Assembly: GCA_963969345.1 (NCBI GenBank)
Contig: OZ017768.1
Coordinates: 3,000,718 to 3,064,717, forward strand
Length of the DNA stretch: 64,000 nucleotides
Origin: Turbatrix aceti
Taxonomy: Eukaryota > Nematoda > Chromadorea > Rhabditida > Panagrolaimidae
Direction of reading: 5' to 3'
Made by a program: the position numbers and the translations under genes. The notes under the pieces are model-generated. The model made no database searches. It saw nothing but the letters and a program-made list of their open reading frames with translations, and was not told the origin of the DNA. Shown piece by piece: positions 10,106 to 21,093 of the stretch. Position 1 is the stretch's first letter. The number at the start of each line of letters is the position of its first letter.

Positions 10106-13100
10106 GTTCTCCAAAATGTAGCACATGGGATTTGATTAAATTAGTGATGCCGGGTGATTTTTGAGGATGCGTGAAATCCATTATCCTCAAACTTACTGGA
10201 GACGAATTTGGTGTGACTACTTTCTTTCACCAACTCACATCAGTCAGTGCTCACATGCTTAGAACGTTGATGCATTGCATGACGAAGTGCTGCACTTTTG
10301 TGTGCGATCGCGATCGCTGGGTCTTTTGAGGCCATTCACGGTGATCAAACAAACTTATCACGGTTTGTGTTCGTTCTCTCGTGGACATTGCATTGCCCCC
10401 GTTAGCATTTTTGAAAACAAGCAAACAAGTGGTCTCGTCCCGCCGGTGGCGGAGGCCGTGGCCGTGGCCGTGGCCAGGTGCAACGAGCCACTTGACCATC
10501 ACCACCCGCCCGACACAAACACGAACACGATGAACGCTCCCTTTTTTGCCCAGGCAGACTGGCTGGCGCTGTGCTTTTCTCGCCTTCGCCTTCGCCCGGG
10601 GCCGTACCACGATTGGGGGGGGGGGATGGGCGACGGGCGACTAAAAAGTTGTATACTTTCTCAGAACTTTTGAAAAGCGTTCAGTTCAGTTCAGTTTAAT
10701 CAGGGGCAGATCCATATTTATTATGGATGGCGTGGGAATGAATGAACGAATGCCGTCTGCATGCTTTTCTGGGATGCGCTGGCTGGGAATCTGAGCTTCT
10801 GTTTTGTTCCGCGCATCTTTTTTTGTTCTGTTATGCAGAATCTCAGATTTACCCCATGTTCGTTCCAGTCTTCCAGGACGGTCGACCAGACCAGTGATTG
10901 CTTTATTAATCGCGTCCACGAGGCGAGGGAGACGTATCAATCATCCTCCTCACCCCTCATCCATTCATTCACTCACTCAGGCGTGGTTTACAGCCCGTTT
11001 GACAGACAAAAAGTGTCGTTGGTCGTTAGCTGACCAGACCAGCCGGCGGGCATCAGTGCTGGGTCAATGGCGGTTGGTTATGAGTCTCAGCTCAGCGTGT
11101 GGCGGCTTTGTCGGCACGCCTTGGCGTTCCTCAATTGTTCGAAAAACGGAAAACGGAAAGCGAAAAATGAAAAATTTTATGAACACCGCTTTTTTTTTGC
11201 AAACAAACGCAGCAGGCGGTGTTTTGTGTGGTATGTACTTTTTGGAACTACTCCGGGCTCCTGTCTTCAGCGAGCGAAGTTCTTTCCCTTATTTTTCTCA
11301 TATGGTAGCAGATTCATCACCAGGGTTGTTTCAAAGCCTCCCGTTTCGTTTTGATCCGATCAAAGCTGCTTCGCTTCTCCTTTCCCATGCTTGGAAGAGG
11401 ATCGGTCAACGATGATCGAGGAACGGTGATCGAGGAACGGTGATCGTTTCCAGACTCATTTTTCTTTCCCTTTTTCCTTTTTCTGCCCAAAGCGTCAGAA
11501 AATCAGTCTCTAGCTGTCAAAAAAGTAAGCGATATCGAGGAGGAGTCAGTGACAGTGACCAGACCGGATAGGCTATCGTAATATGTATCATGAGATGAGA
11601 TCATGCATCATTTGTAGCTGTCACTCAAGTTATTACGGTTTGCATAAATCTAGTCTGCGCAATCCAGGCCCAGGTATGTATTGCGGGAAACGACTCGCGA
11701 GTGGGGACCAAGTCTGAGGCTTTCAAGCCACTCAAACGTGTTTGATAGCCTCCAATTGCTTCAATTTGCTCTTTCTTTCCTCGATTGTTCGTTCGTTCGT
11801 TGGTTGCACGTTACGTTACACCTGTCTCGGTATGCTATCGTTCAGCCGCTGAATTCTGCCCGTAAGCCAGGCTTATCACGCTTGCCACATCCTAATCCGT
11901 TCTCCCCCTGATTAAATATTATCTCCATACATATTTGCGTCAACCGGCCGGCCGACGACCTCAGGTGAGTGAGCACAAGCACAATCAGCAAGCGATGCAC
12001 CACCGCAGGCCTACACCTTTGGCCCGCAGGAGGCAGCGTTTACGACTCACTGTTTTCCTAGGCCCAGGGTAAGGGCGCGTCTGTAGCAAACACACATCAC
12101 GCAATCATTACCCATTTACGGTGCAATAAAAAAATCCGGCTTGGATGATCGTCGAAGAAAAAATGGGAAAAAACTTACTTTGGATCTTTCTTTCTTTCTT
12201 TCCTTTTTTCTTTTTTTTGTTTGTTTGGCCGAACCCGAAAAAAAGGGATTGGCAAAACGCGACGTTTGTCAAAAGCGCGGGAGGAAGCCAGCTTGAGTTT
12301 TGTTGCGCGTCTGCCTCCTATTTTCCAATCGAATGGTTTGCAGCTGGATGCGCGGCGCGGCGCCGCGCCGTGTCGATCGATTTGCTTTTCCCGTCGTCGT
12401 TGAACGTTAGTTTGAACGCGGAAAACGAGGAAGGTCGTCGACGCTGACACCGCCGACGCCGACGTTTTCCCCGGAGGAGGACAATAGGAACCCCTTCGTC
12501 GCATTTATTTTTGCGTTTGTCTTTTTGGAGGACGTTGCGCTACGCTGCAGGCAAGAAAACGAGGTGAGGGAGGTAGGGATGGATGGATGCGAGGTGATCT
12601 GTTGAATGTTGAATGTTGAATTCGCGCGTCACTCAAACCAAAGCCAACCAAGCACCACCACTTTGTCCGGCTGCCTCCTCCTCGTTGCGCGGAGTCGACT
12701 TGCGCGTTCTTTTCTTCTTTCTTTCTTTCCTTCTCGCGCAGCAACAGCCACTGAGGAAAGAAGGAAGCTGCCAGATCGAATCGATCGATTGAGGCTCGTC
12801 GACTTGTTGCGCCGCGTGCACTGCGCGGTGTTTGTTTGATCAGGCGGATCTGGCTCTTACGCGGTCGTCTGGCCTGCGCGTGGCTTATCTCCCCTCAAAG
12901 TCGTTAAGTTTCACCCACCGGCCGCGGCCGATCATCGCCGCCCTCGTCTCCGTCTCCGCCGGGTCGATGGTTTTGTTTCTGTCTATTTAAATAATTAATA
13001 AAATCGTGCGTGCTACGCTTTTTGATAGTCGATCGGCGCATCCGGTCCGGTATACAAACAAACATACGTGTGTGGTATCGTTTTCCTTTTTTCCTTCGGG

Positions 13101-14073
13101 TCCCATTGTATCACATAAAATAATACAACCAACACACCGAACGAAACGAAGCAAAACAGTTTGTGTAGACCTGCAAACAGCGTGTAACTTTGCAAATTCA
13201 ATTTTCGTTCAAATTGAACCCTTTCTGTTTTGTTTCTATAATACGATCATTACAGTTTTTACGATTATATATAATTTAAAAATAATCGTAAACCAAGAAG
13301 AAGCCAAACAACGGTTCAATTTGACTTTTTTCTTTTGCTTGAGAATTCGATCGTTTCACTTTTTTTTTCTGTTTGAGAATTGTTCTGCCATTTTGTATCG
13401 TAATTGTTCTTTGCCTATCGTTTTCCCTCTCTTTTCCTTATTCGTTCCCTTAAACGCCGTTTTTCTTTCTTTTTTTGACTCATAATCAGTTTCACGCATC
13501 CTTGCCTGCACAAAACTTTTGATTTTGATTTTACCCTCCGGTTGGATAGATGAAGGGATATTAGGATGTCTTTCCTTCTCTGCCGACCCCGGTAGGCGAT
13601 CCCTTTCCCTGAAAATTATCCACACATCCACATTGTGTCGCTCGTGTTTTATGGGTTTATCATGTTGATTTCGACGATTTTTGCCTTGTCGGATTTTCTT
13701 GGGTGTCGTAAACGCAATTTCAAGTTGCAATTTATACTTTTTGGCTTTTTTTTCGTGTTTTTCTATGCATGCGTTTTTCTTCCAGGGCCAGATTGTTGTA
13801 AGATTTTTGTTTTGCATTATCTAAACAGCAGTCCCCTTTGTTTCATACGTCTCACAGGCGTGTATTATCGTAAAAAGCCATAATTGTCAAATTTTACTGC
13901 TTCCCCAATTTTTTTGTGGCTTGTCATCTTATTTGTCAAATTTTACGATCATTTGTGCTATTTTTTCTTGGTTTTTGACGAGTTACATAAATACCTGCGG
14001 CTGGATTCGCAGTCCTGCCCTTCCTTCCTTCGCGTCCTCTGTGTCAGATTATTACCGTGAGCGAACGAGCGAG

Positions 14074-14718
14074 CGAGCGTTGGTTTGTGCCCACCCCTCC
14101 CCGCCTCATTTCAAGCTGCGCGGCGGCGCGTGGTCATTTTAATTCCGCCCAAAAATAGTTATTTTGTCTCTTTTCAGTCGTCCACGCATACCAACTACCT
14201 GACCGTGTGACTGATTCCAACCCGGTTGACCACATCCCCCAGGACAACCAACGATGGCCCCCAGTCGGCCGACGACCTCGGCGCAGTCCTCGAACGTGGC
14301 GGTCGCCGTCCGCGTCCGGCCCCTCAGCGCGGTCGAGAAGATGCGCGGCGACGCGAACGTCGTCTCCTGCGACCACACGTACATCAACGTCTGCTCGGGC
14401 AGCGACGAGCCCAAGTGCTTCGTCTTCGACCGGGTCTACGACGAGGACTCTGCGCAGGGCGACGTCTACGCGCAGTCCGTGCAGCACCTCGTCGAGGGCA
14501 CGCTCGCCGGCCTCAACTCCACGGTCCTCGCCTACGGACAGACGGGCTCCGGCAAGACCCACACCATGGGCACCGGCATGGAGTCCACCGTCGGGTCTCT
14601 CTCCTCGCAGGGCGTCCTTCCGAGGGCCGTCTACCAGCTCTTCGACCTCATCACCGAGACCATCTGCGCCGCTTCCATGGAAGAAGTCGATTTTTCGGTT
14701 CAAGTCCAGTTCATCGAG
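14074..14718 (+). repeat. Copy 2 of the near-identical kinesin 5' block
   Basis: Partner of 5071-5717. It holds the same upstream sequence, including a TTTTCAG acceptor at about 14171-14177, and the same first coding exon. Sequence before 14074 is unrelated to that before 5071. Confidence 0.85.
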
Positions 14719-17700
14719 GTTGGTTTCTGCTTACCTGTCTCAGGTAAATCCACCTGAACCAACTTTTTGCAGATCTACAAGGAAAAAATCATCGATCTTT
14801 TCGTAGCCAACAAAAAATCTACTTCATCGAGACTCCGCATCTGTCACAACGCAGAAGGTGTCACAGTTGTTGGAGCCTCGACGATCCAGGTAAAATCAGC
14901 CGCGGACGTCCTGGACGCCCTCAAAAGAGGTACTTTCTACCGCACCACTGGCACTACAAACATGAACGCCGCTTCTTCACGTAGCCATGCCATTTTCACA
15001 ATTTTCGTCACAAAGCGGGTCAAAACGTCTTCTGGCGACGAAGGCACAACTTTCACTGCCAAACTCAATTTCGTCGATCTCGCAGGAAGTGAGCGTATGG
15101 GCAAAACCGGTGCCACGGGTCTCAGAGCGAAAGAGGGCATTTCGATTAATCGGGAGCTGGTGAGTCGATGAAAGCATGTTTTTTTTTTGTTTTTACAGGC
15201 GTCGATTTCAGCTTTCTCTGGGCAAGGTGATCACCGCCCTGGCGAGCAAGGATTCCCGATTCGTCAACTACCGCGAAAGTCAGTTGACCAGACTTCTGCA
15301 GGATTCGCTGGGCGGGAACAGCCGAACTCTGCTCTTTGCCTGCGTGAGTCCAAGTAGCTTCAACCTCTCGGAAACGGTCAGCACGCTGAGGTACGCGGCC
15401 CAGGCAAAGCTCATCGAGAACAAGATCTGCGCGAACCGATCCATCAATTCCAATGTCATTACGACGCTCAAGGCTCGTATCGCCGAGCTTGAAGCAGAAT
15501 TGGATGCTTTCAGATCTGTAAGTATTTTTTTTGTTTGTTTTGTGTCAAAAAATGTTGACAAACAACGATTTTTAGGGCAACGTCGTGGTCGACAAAGACT
15601 CGGTTGTCGTGTCAGACAAGTACGAGGAGATCAAGCGGCTCCAGGAGGATAACGAGAAGCTCAGGACGAATATCAAGGCCCTCGAAGGGGTGATTTCAAG
15701 GCTCCAATGCGAGCGGATCGACAAGGAAAATATGCGCGTCGACGCGTCCTACGACGACGATTCGAGAAGCCATATCAAAAAGTTGATGCGCGAGAACGAG
15801 GACTTTAACCTGAAACTCGCCAAGCAGCAGCTCTACGTCACGCAGCTCGAGAAGAAACTCCACAACTACAAGGAAAAACTCATGTCCGGGCACAGCGGAA
15901 TGACTCCCGAGGCCATCAGCGAGTTCATCACTGCCAGCGACAAGAGCCATCACAACAACCCGCACAGGGCGTCGCCTACGCTGGCTACTGTCCAGGAAGA
16001 CGACGATGACGATACCGGTTGTTCAGACTCTTCCGGGGACAATGAAACACTGGACATTGAAATGCGCCTCGCCGAAATGGAACACCAGATTCTGGAGTTT
16101 GAAAAAACCAAGCAGTTGATGATGGAAGAGCGCATGGAGCACCAGCAGGAGCTCCACCAGCTGCAGAAGCGAATCGCAGAGACCGAAATCGAGAAGGCAA
16201 CCTACCTCGCAGATCTGAAAAACAAGGGCAAATCGTCAGCGAAGGACGTGACCCGGGTCAAGGAGACCTACGAGCAGAAAATCAACGCGCTCAAACAAAA
16301 GTGCAGTCAACTCGAAATCGCGCTCCAGGAAAAAGCCAAATCAGAGCGACTGGCCATGAAGCAGGCGCGTGCCATCGAGACGATGAAGACCCAGCTCCTC
16401 AAGCTCGAAGACCAAAAACGAGCACTCTCGAGCCAGCTCAAGGACATCACAAAGAAGTCCAAGGAGGCCGAGAAGCAGCAGAAATCCACGATTCGTGGCC
16501 TGGAGAACGACCTTCGCAAGAAGAGGCTTGAACTCATCAAACAGAGTCAACAGCAACAACAACGGACGAGGCCAAAGCTCAGGCCGAGGAGGTCCATGAT
16601 CCAGAGAGCCACCCATGAGGTTGAAATTAATGTAAGTGTTTAAAAATAAAAAAAATATGGTGAAGTGTTTTTTCTAAAATCAAATTTTTTTTTTCTGATT
16701 TATTTTTGGGTTTTACTCGACCTTGAAGAGCCTATGTGCAACATCTGATCATGGACCAAATTTAATTAATTTATTTCAGCTCGCAAAGATCTCCCGACGG
16801 GCGCACATCGAGTCGATGCACAAACGAACGCTCGCTGCCCTCTCCGCTGCTGCCCACGAAGTTGAAACCCGTCTAAACAAGATGGTTCGTTTTTTTTCTA
16901 TTTTTATTTTACCCTAACTAGATCACATCATCAAAGTGAGCTATAAATCAACTAAAACGGTTTTAATAGCACTCTTCGTCGTCGTATAATTGTATTTAAT
17001 CTTTGTTGTTTGTATTTTTAGGAAAAAGAACGTGAACAATACGAGACAGATCAGCTCTTCAACGACAACTTCAACCAGCTCGTGGCGAGTCGACAGCTTT
17101 ATGGCAACCGCATCGACCACACCCAAAAGAAGCTGCAGGACGTCGTAGGTTTTTATTTGCACTTTTCAAGGGATGGGCGAACTTTCGAGTTCGTTCGCGA
17201 ACAGATTTTTCTAAAAATTTATTTATTTGTGAACAGTCAAATTTTAAAAACGAACTGAGTAAATTTTTTGTTTTGAGAAAAATTTACCCTGTAAACATTT
17301 TAGGAATATCGCTATCCAAAAAATTACAGTATCCAAAAAATTACAGTATCCAAAAAAATGAAAAAAAAACATGGCACTGTTTTCTTTCTTTTTTGACTCA
17401 AAACACAAAAAAAAGAAAATTTCAATTAAATATTTTTTTTTTCTTTTTCAACTCGGTGAACACGATTTCGGACATTTGATAAAAGAATGTGTTCCATATT
17501 TGTTTGCGAACACGGTCAAAAATTTTCGCGTTTGTTCGATTCTCCGAACAAATAAAAAAAATTGCAAAATGTTTTTTTTCAAAAAATATATTTTGTTTTC
17601 AAAAAATATATTTTATTTCAAAGAAATGTAATTTTGTTTTCCAAAAATATAATTTTTTGGAAAAAAATTGTGTTCTTTTGCGAAAAAAAATCAAAAAGCA

Positions 17701-18131
17701 CTGTTCGCCCACCCTTATTTGCATTTTTCGATTTTCATACTGTAACGTCGATGTTTTAGTCTTTGTCCGGCCCAGACGGCGAACCTGACATCTCGCAGGT
17801 GCTCAAGTGCCTTGACACGGTCGCCGACGCAGATTCGTACAAGACGCTCTTCGAAAAAGTCATCCGCTTCGGCATCAAGCACTACGTCGAGGCGAAGCAG
17901 AACCAAAGCGAGTGCGAGTTGCTCAAAAACCAGCTCAAAGCCACCCGGGAGCAGGAATGCACGTACAACATGATTCGAAGCAGCATGACAGAGTCCAGAG
18001 AAGCGAGGGAACCCATGGCTTCCCTCGCTTCGTCGTATAACAGGCACAACAGCAGCGGGTCTTCGTCGCCAAAGTCAAAAAAGGTGCGCACGGATCTCTC
18101 AACCGCCACAGACCTCCTACACCTGCCCTAA
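14254..18131 (+). CDS. Kinesin with N-terminal motor and long coiled coil, intact paralogue
   Basis: Seven phase-0 exons (14254-14718, 14773-15159, 15212-15517, 15576-16631, 16780-16884, 17022-17144, 17760-18131) give 937 residues. The motor has P-loop GQTGSGKT (95-102), switch I NAASSRSH, switch II DLAGSE and [14 protein letters not shown] followed by LRYAAQAK, all canonical. The motor is followed by a neck and extended coiled coil (MRENEDFNLKLAKQQ, then long Glu/Lys/Gln heptads to about residue 800) and a Ser-rich basic tail. It should be a plus-end-directed microtubule motor. Sequence style suggests kinesin-4 or a neighbouring N-kinesin family, but I cannot assign it firmly. The intron 17145-17759 contains a hAT-like element. 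An alternative acceptor TTTTTACAG about 12 bases before exon 3 was rejected because it breaks LSLGKVIT. Confidence 0.9.
17165..17715. mobile_element. hAT-like non-autonomous element in a kinesin intron
   Basis: The left end AGGGATGGGCGAAC and right end GTTCGCCCACCCTT form near-perfect terminal inverted repeats, like those of many animal hAT elements. The interior is AT-rich with no transposase frame. The flanks share an imperfect direct duplication (ATTTGCACTTTTC left, ATTTGCATTTTTC right). That is longer than the 8 bp expected for hAT, so the exact ends are uncertain. Confidence 0.7.
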
Positions 18132-19143
18132 CGCATTTGTACATTTGTATTCATCCATGATAGCAGTTAGATGATGGACACTACCATAATCACCGTCAAC
18201 CACCACGCCACTCATACCCCGTGCTGCCGCGCGCCAGAGGGACGCCAATTAGTTACACCAAGTGCCTTGACTTGTGTACATACTTATAAATATTTATCTT
18301 ATATCTACAAAAGATGGGTGGTTTGATGGGTGATTTTTTGTATCGCAAACGTCATTCTGGTTTAACACTTTGCAAGAATTCACATATAAAATTGACTCAA
18401 TTTGACTGGAATTCATTGGAAGAACTGAAAAAAAAGGGGGACGATACAAAGAAAAAAATCTTCGTATTTTTGCGTTCAAAAAGATTTTAGAAAAAAACAT
18501 TTGTCATATTTTGGCCGAAGCAGATTCATAGATTGCATTTTTGCCAAAATGGAAAAATATGAAAGCAAATTTTTGATTTTTTAATTTAAAAACATTTTTA
18601 CTTTATTTAAAAAATTTTTTTTTTAATTCAAAATTAAAAAAAAACGCGTTTTTGTTCCAAATTTTTTTTCGCTTTTGAATTCAATTTTTTTTACTTTTTG
18701 CCAAATGAATAACTTTTTCATATTTTTACAAATTTTTTTTTTAAATTTTTTTTAAATAAATATATTTAAAAATTGTTTTGAACAAAAATTAATTCGAAAC
18801 TTTATCAAATTTTTGTAAAAATGACCTAAAAACAAAACAAAAAATTGTTTCAAAAATATCGATCAAGACTTCGGCTTCAAAATCTGATTTTGACAAATTG
18901 TTTGTCTATCCATGATAAATTCATCTGCACAGAACGGTTCCGCAAAGTTATGTACATACCCAGCAAGGTGGGCATTTGAGGGAAGTGCGTACTGTACAGC
19001 ACAAGCAATTACGGCGCTCGTTTGTCCAGTATAGATCGATCTGTCTGGCTTTGGCACGATTGCCTTAGCTTTGGCATTTATTCGGCAGTATTCACCCGTC
19101 TTCGTTTGCTGTACAGGTGTCGTCTTGCTTTTCGTTCTTCAAC
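18132..19143. other. Intergenic, no gene recognised
   Basis: 3' flank of the second kinesin followed by very AT-rich homopolymer sequence (about 18500-18860). The stretch 18880-19140 is of more balanced composition and is the likely promoter of the small gene at 19144. Confidence 0.4.
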
Positions 19144-19364
19144 ATGAATCAAGGTATGTATAAAACAAAAATAATTTGACTGTTACTGATCGGTAAATAT
19201 TTTTTAGGACCTCAGCGATTCTGGAAGAGCAAGGCGCTCACTTTAACCTGCAAGAACTGGCGAATTCTCCGGATTTTGCAGTCCACTGCGCAGTGGCCAA
19301 CTTTCGAAAAGACAACGCAAATGCCGACGACGGTGTTTATTCGTTACTGCGCGACGTCTACTAA
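19144..19364 (+). CDS. Small unknown protein, tentative two-exon model
   Basis: I do not recognise this gene. An ATG at 19144 is followed by a short first exon. Using the donor AT|GTATAA (exon 19144-19157) and acceptor TTTTTTAG (exon 19208-19364) gives a 56-residue protein, MNQGMTSAILEEQGAHFN and on to LLRDVY. It has ordinary amino-acid composition. The stronger-looking donor AAG|GTATGT would instead give a longer, very basic product ending at about 19482. The first model reads more like a real protein, but the choice is open. It is the first of four same-strand genes leading to NOG1. Confidence 0.4.
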
Positions 19365-19825
19365 AACTCCGCAGAACGGACGGACTTTGCGGAGTCTCAC
19401 CATGCGCCCGGTGTCTCCGAAAATCCCCCAAAATAAGCTTATTGAATCCTGCCCGCAGATGAACTCAAAGTATCGGCACTAGTAACTGACTATGCCGATG
19501 TTTGATATTTTTTGTATGTTGAATAAAAATAATCAACAAATTCGCGAAGCGGTTACGAATGGGTTCTTTAAGGTCTCGAGTGGAATATCGTTTCTTCGCT
19601 TCTCTATGGTCTCGAGGGGAAAATCAAACATAGCTTTTTCTTTGTTTTTGAATTGTTTTTACTGCCATTTGTAACAAAACAGTTTTTTTACCGAAAATTA
19701 CATCAGTTTCTCTATTTTTTTCATGCCGACAGTCAAAACTGCCGGAATCAAAAGATTTGCAAAACCCTAGTCATTCCAATCAATTTCTTTCCCTGACTTT
19801 ATCATTCGAATTTCCAACCTGCGCG

Positions 19826-20191
19826 ATGCAGTCCAAACCAGGCCCACGTGCGTTAGGCGCGACTGAGAGCGTAACCAGCGTCAGCCATCAGGTTCGGCAG
19901 TCAGAATCGATGCCGGTAATCCCGCTCCTCGGCGCCAACCGTCTGACGTGCATTGAGAAACCGCCAACCCCTGGCAGCAATGCTCCGACACCCTTTCTCA
20001 TCCCCGGCCAGGTGGCTATCCACGACGCCGAATCCGCGGATGGCTGCGTTCTGCAGTGGCGCATCGTCGTCGAAGACCGCCTCGATGACGCTGGCCGACC
20101 GCTTTTCTACGACGTCAAGGTCGTCTGCCCGGATTTTGAGCCTCATGCCGCTTTCGTCAATGGCAACCGTGTTAATTTGACTACCGAATAA
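19826..20191 (+). CDS. Unknown 121-residue protein
   Basis: A single-exon frame from ATG19826 encodes 121 residues. There is no signal peptide or membrane segment. The N-terminal 60 residues are Ser/Pro/Ala-rich and probably disordered. The C-terminal half (VLQWRIVVEDRLDDAGRPLF and on) looks like alternating beta strands. I do not recognise a family. It lies between two other small + strand genes with short spacers, as in a compact gene cluster. Upstream exons are possible because the frame is open to 19757. Confidence 0.55.
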   Translation: MQSKPGPRALGATESVTSVSHQVRQSESMPVIPLLGANRLTCIEKPPTPGSNAPTPFLIPGQVAIHDAESADGCVLQWRIVVEDRLDDAGRPLFYDVKVVCPDFEPHAAFVNGNRVNLTTE

Positions 20192-20388
20192 ATCTCGCTA
20201 TCGTGTTATCGTTCGAACAAAAAATATAACTGAAAAAATACAAAAAGCGCGCATAAGACTGAAATCGTAATTTTTGAGGTTCCCAGCACGAAATTGTTTT
20301 TCTGTTTTGAGTAAATTTTTTTTACGATGAATTCTGTGATTACTTTTTTTCTAAGATTCTTGCTTGTTCATCTTGGGTGACGGCGAAA

Positions 20389-20802
20389 ATGTCAGTTGAT
20401 GAGAATCCAGAGGTAGTGCCGGAGCCTTCATTTTTGCAAATTGATCCTGCTTTGCCGACGACGGCGATCAGCATGGCGGCTTCCTTCACGATGTCCAACA
20501 TGTTTATTTACGGCGTAACTGGAAACGCCAAGCTTGCCTAGTGAGTGTTTGGATGATTTCTATCGTTTTTGTATTGTAAAATCAATTTTTTCAGCCTAGC
20601 CAGTCTCGCCACAATCCCCATATCCCTGACTTTGTGTCTGCGATCCGCAAACGATGACTACGAGCGATGGAAGAAGATGCGCCACCTCCGGGAGAAGGGC
20701 ATGCCCGTCAAGCTCATGCCGTATCCCTACAAATTCGATTGGTCGGCTTACGATTCTGATCTGAGGCTGAAGGAAGCCCGCAGACTCGCCAAAAATCTCT
20801 GA
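20389..20802 (+). CDS. Small two-span membrane protein, possibly a mitochondrial inner-membrane subunit
   Basis: Exons 20389-20540 and 20595-20802 join in phase to 119 residues. There are two hydrophobic stretches: residues about 26-46 (ISMAASFTMSNMFIYGVTG) and 51-66 (YLASLATIPISLTLCL). A highly charged tail follows, ending in KEARRLAKNL. Size, two spans and a basic, Tyr/Arg-rich tail resemble accessory subunits of respiratory complexes such as NDUFC2, but that is only an impression and no signature motif was identified. The gene is 290 bp upstream of NOG1 on the same strand. Confidence 0.65.
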
Positions 20803-21093
20803 AACATCATGCGCTCATGCGGGTTCCCTTGTTTCATTAGATTGTTTTTATTTGTATTTGTAGTTGGATAAAAAATGTGTAATAGGATTCATTTGACCCA
20901 ATTAAACACCGAAAAAAGTACACCAAAGTACACAAATCACAGTATCGTAATTTATAACGATAAAAAAAGATCTATCAGTGGCGTGCGCATTTTGGTCTCG
21001 ACGCGAAACTTTTAGTCGTTCAGTTCTCCCAAAGCTGGGGTTTTCTTTACATTTTTTCGTCGTCTCCGTCGTTTTTGGCTGTTTTCGACGAAA

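Larger units (their letters stand above)
8126..14073. other. 6-kb region between the kinesins, no gene recognised
   Basis: Several open frames of 60-200 codons occur on both strands, but their translations are low complexity and I recognise no protein family. The region contains a GCAC tandem repeat at about 9119-9137, two related units with the motif TGAAGCGAAAAT at about 9590-10100, a GGCCGTGGCC run near 10460 and homopolymer tracts. It could hold promoter elements for the second kinesin, non-coding RNA or decayed genes. None can be demonstrated from sequence alone. Confidence 0.4.

Noticed and set aside
10804..11415. 203-residue + strand frame in the inter-kinesin region
   Set aside because: Low-complexity Ser/Arg/Phe-rich translation, no family motif, no supporting splice structure.
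13356..13817. 153-residue Lys-rich minus-strand frame
   Set aside because: Composition reflects A-rich DNA, with no recognisable domain.
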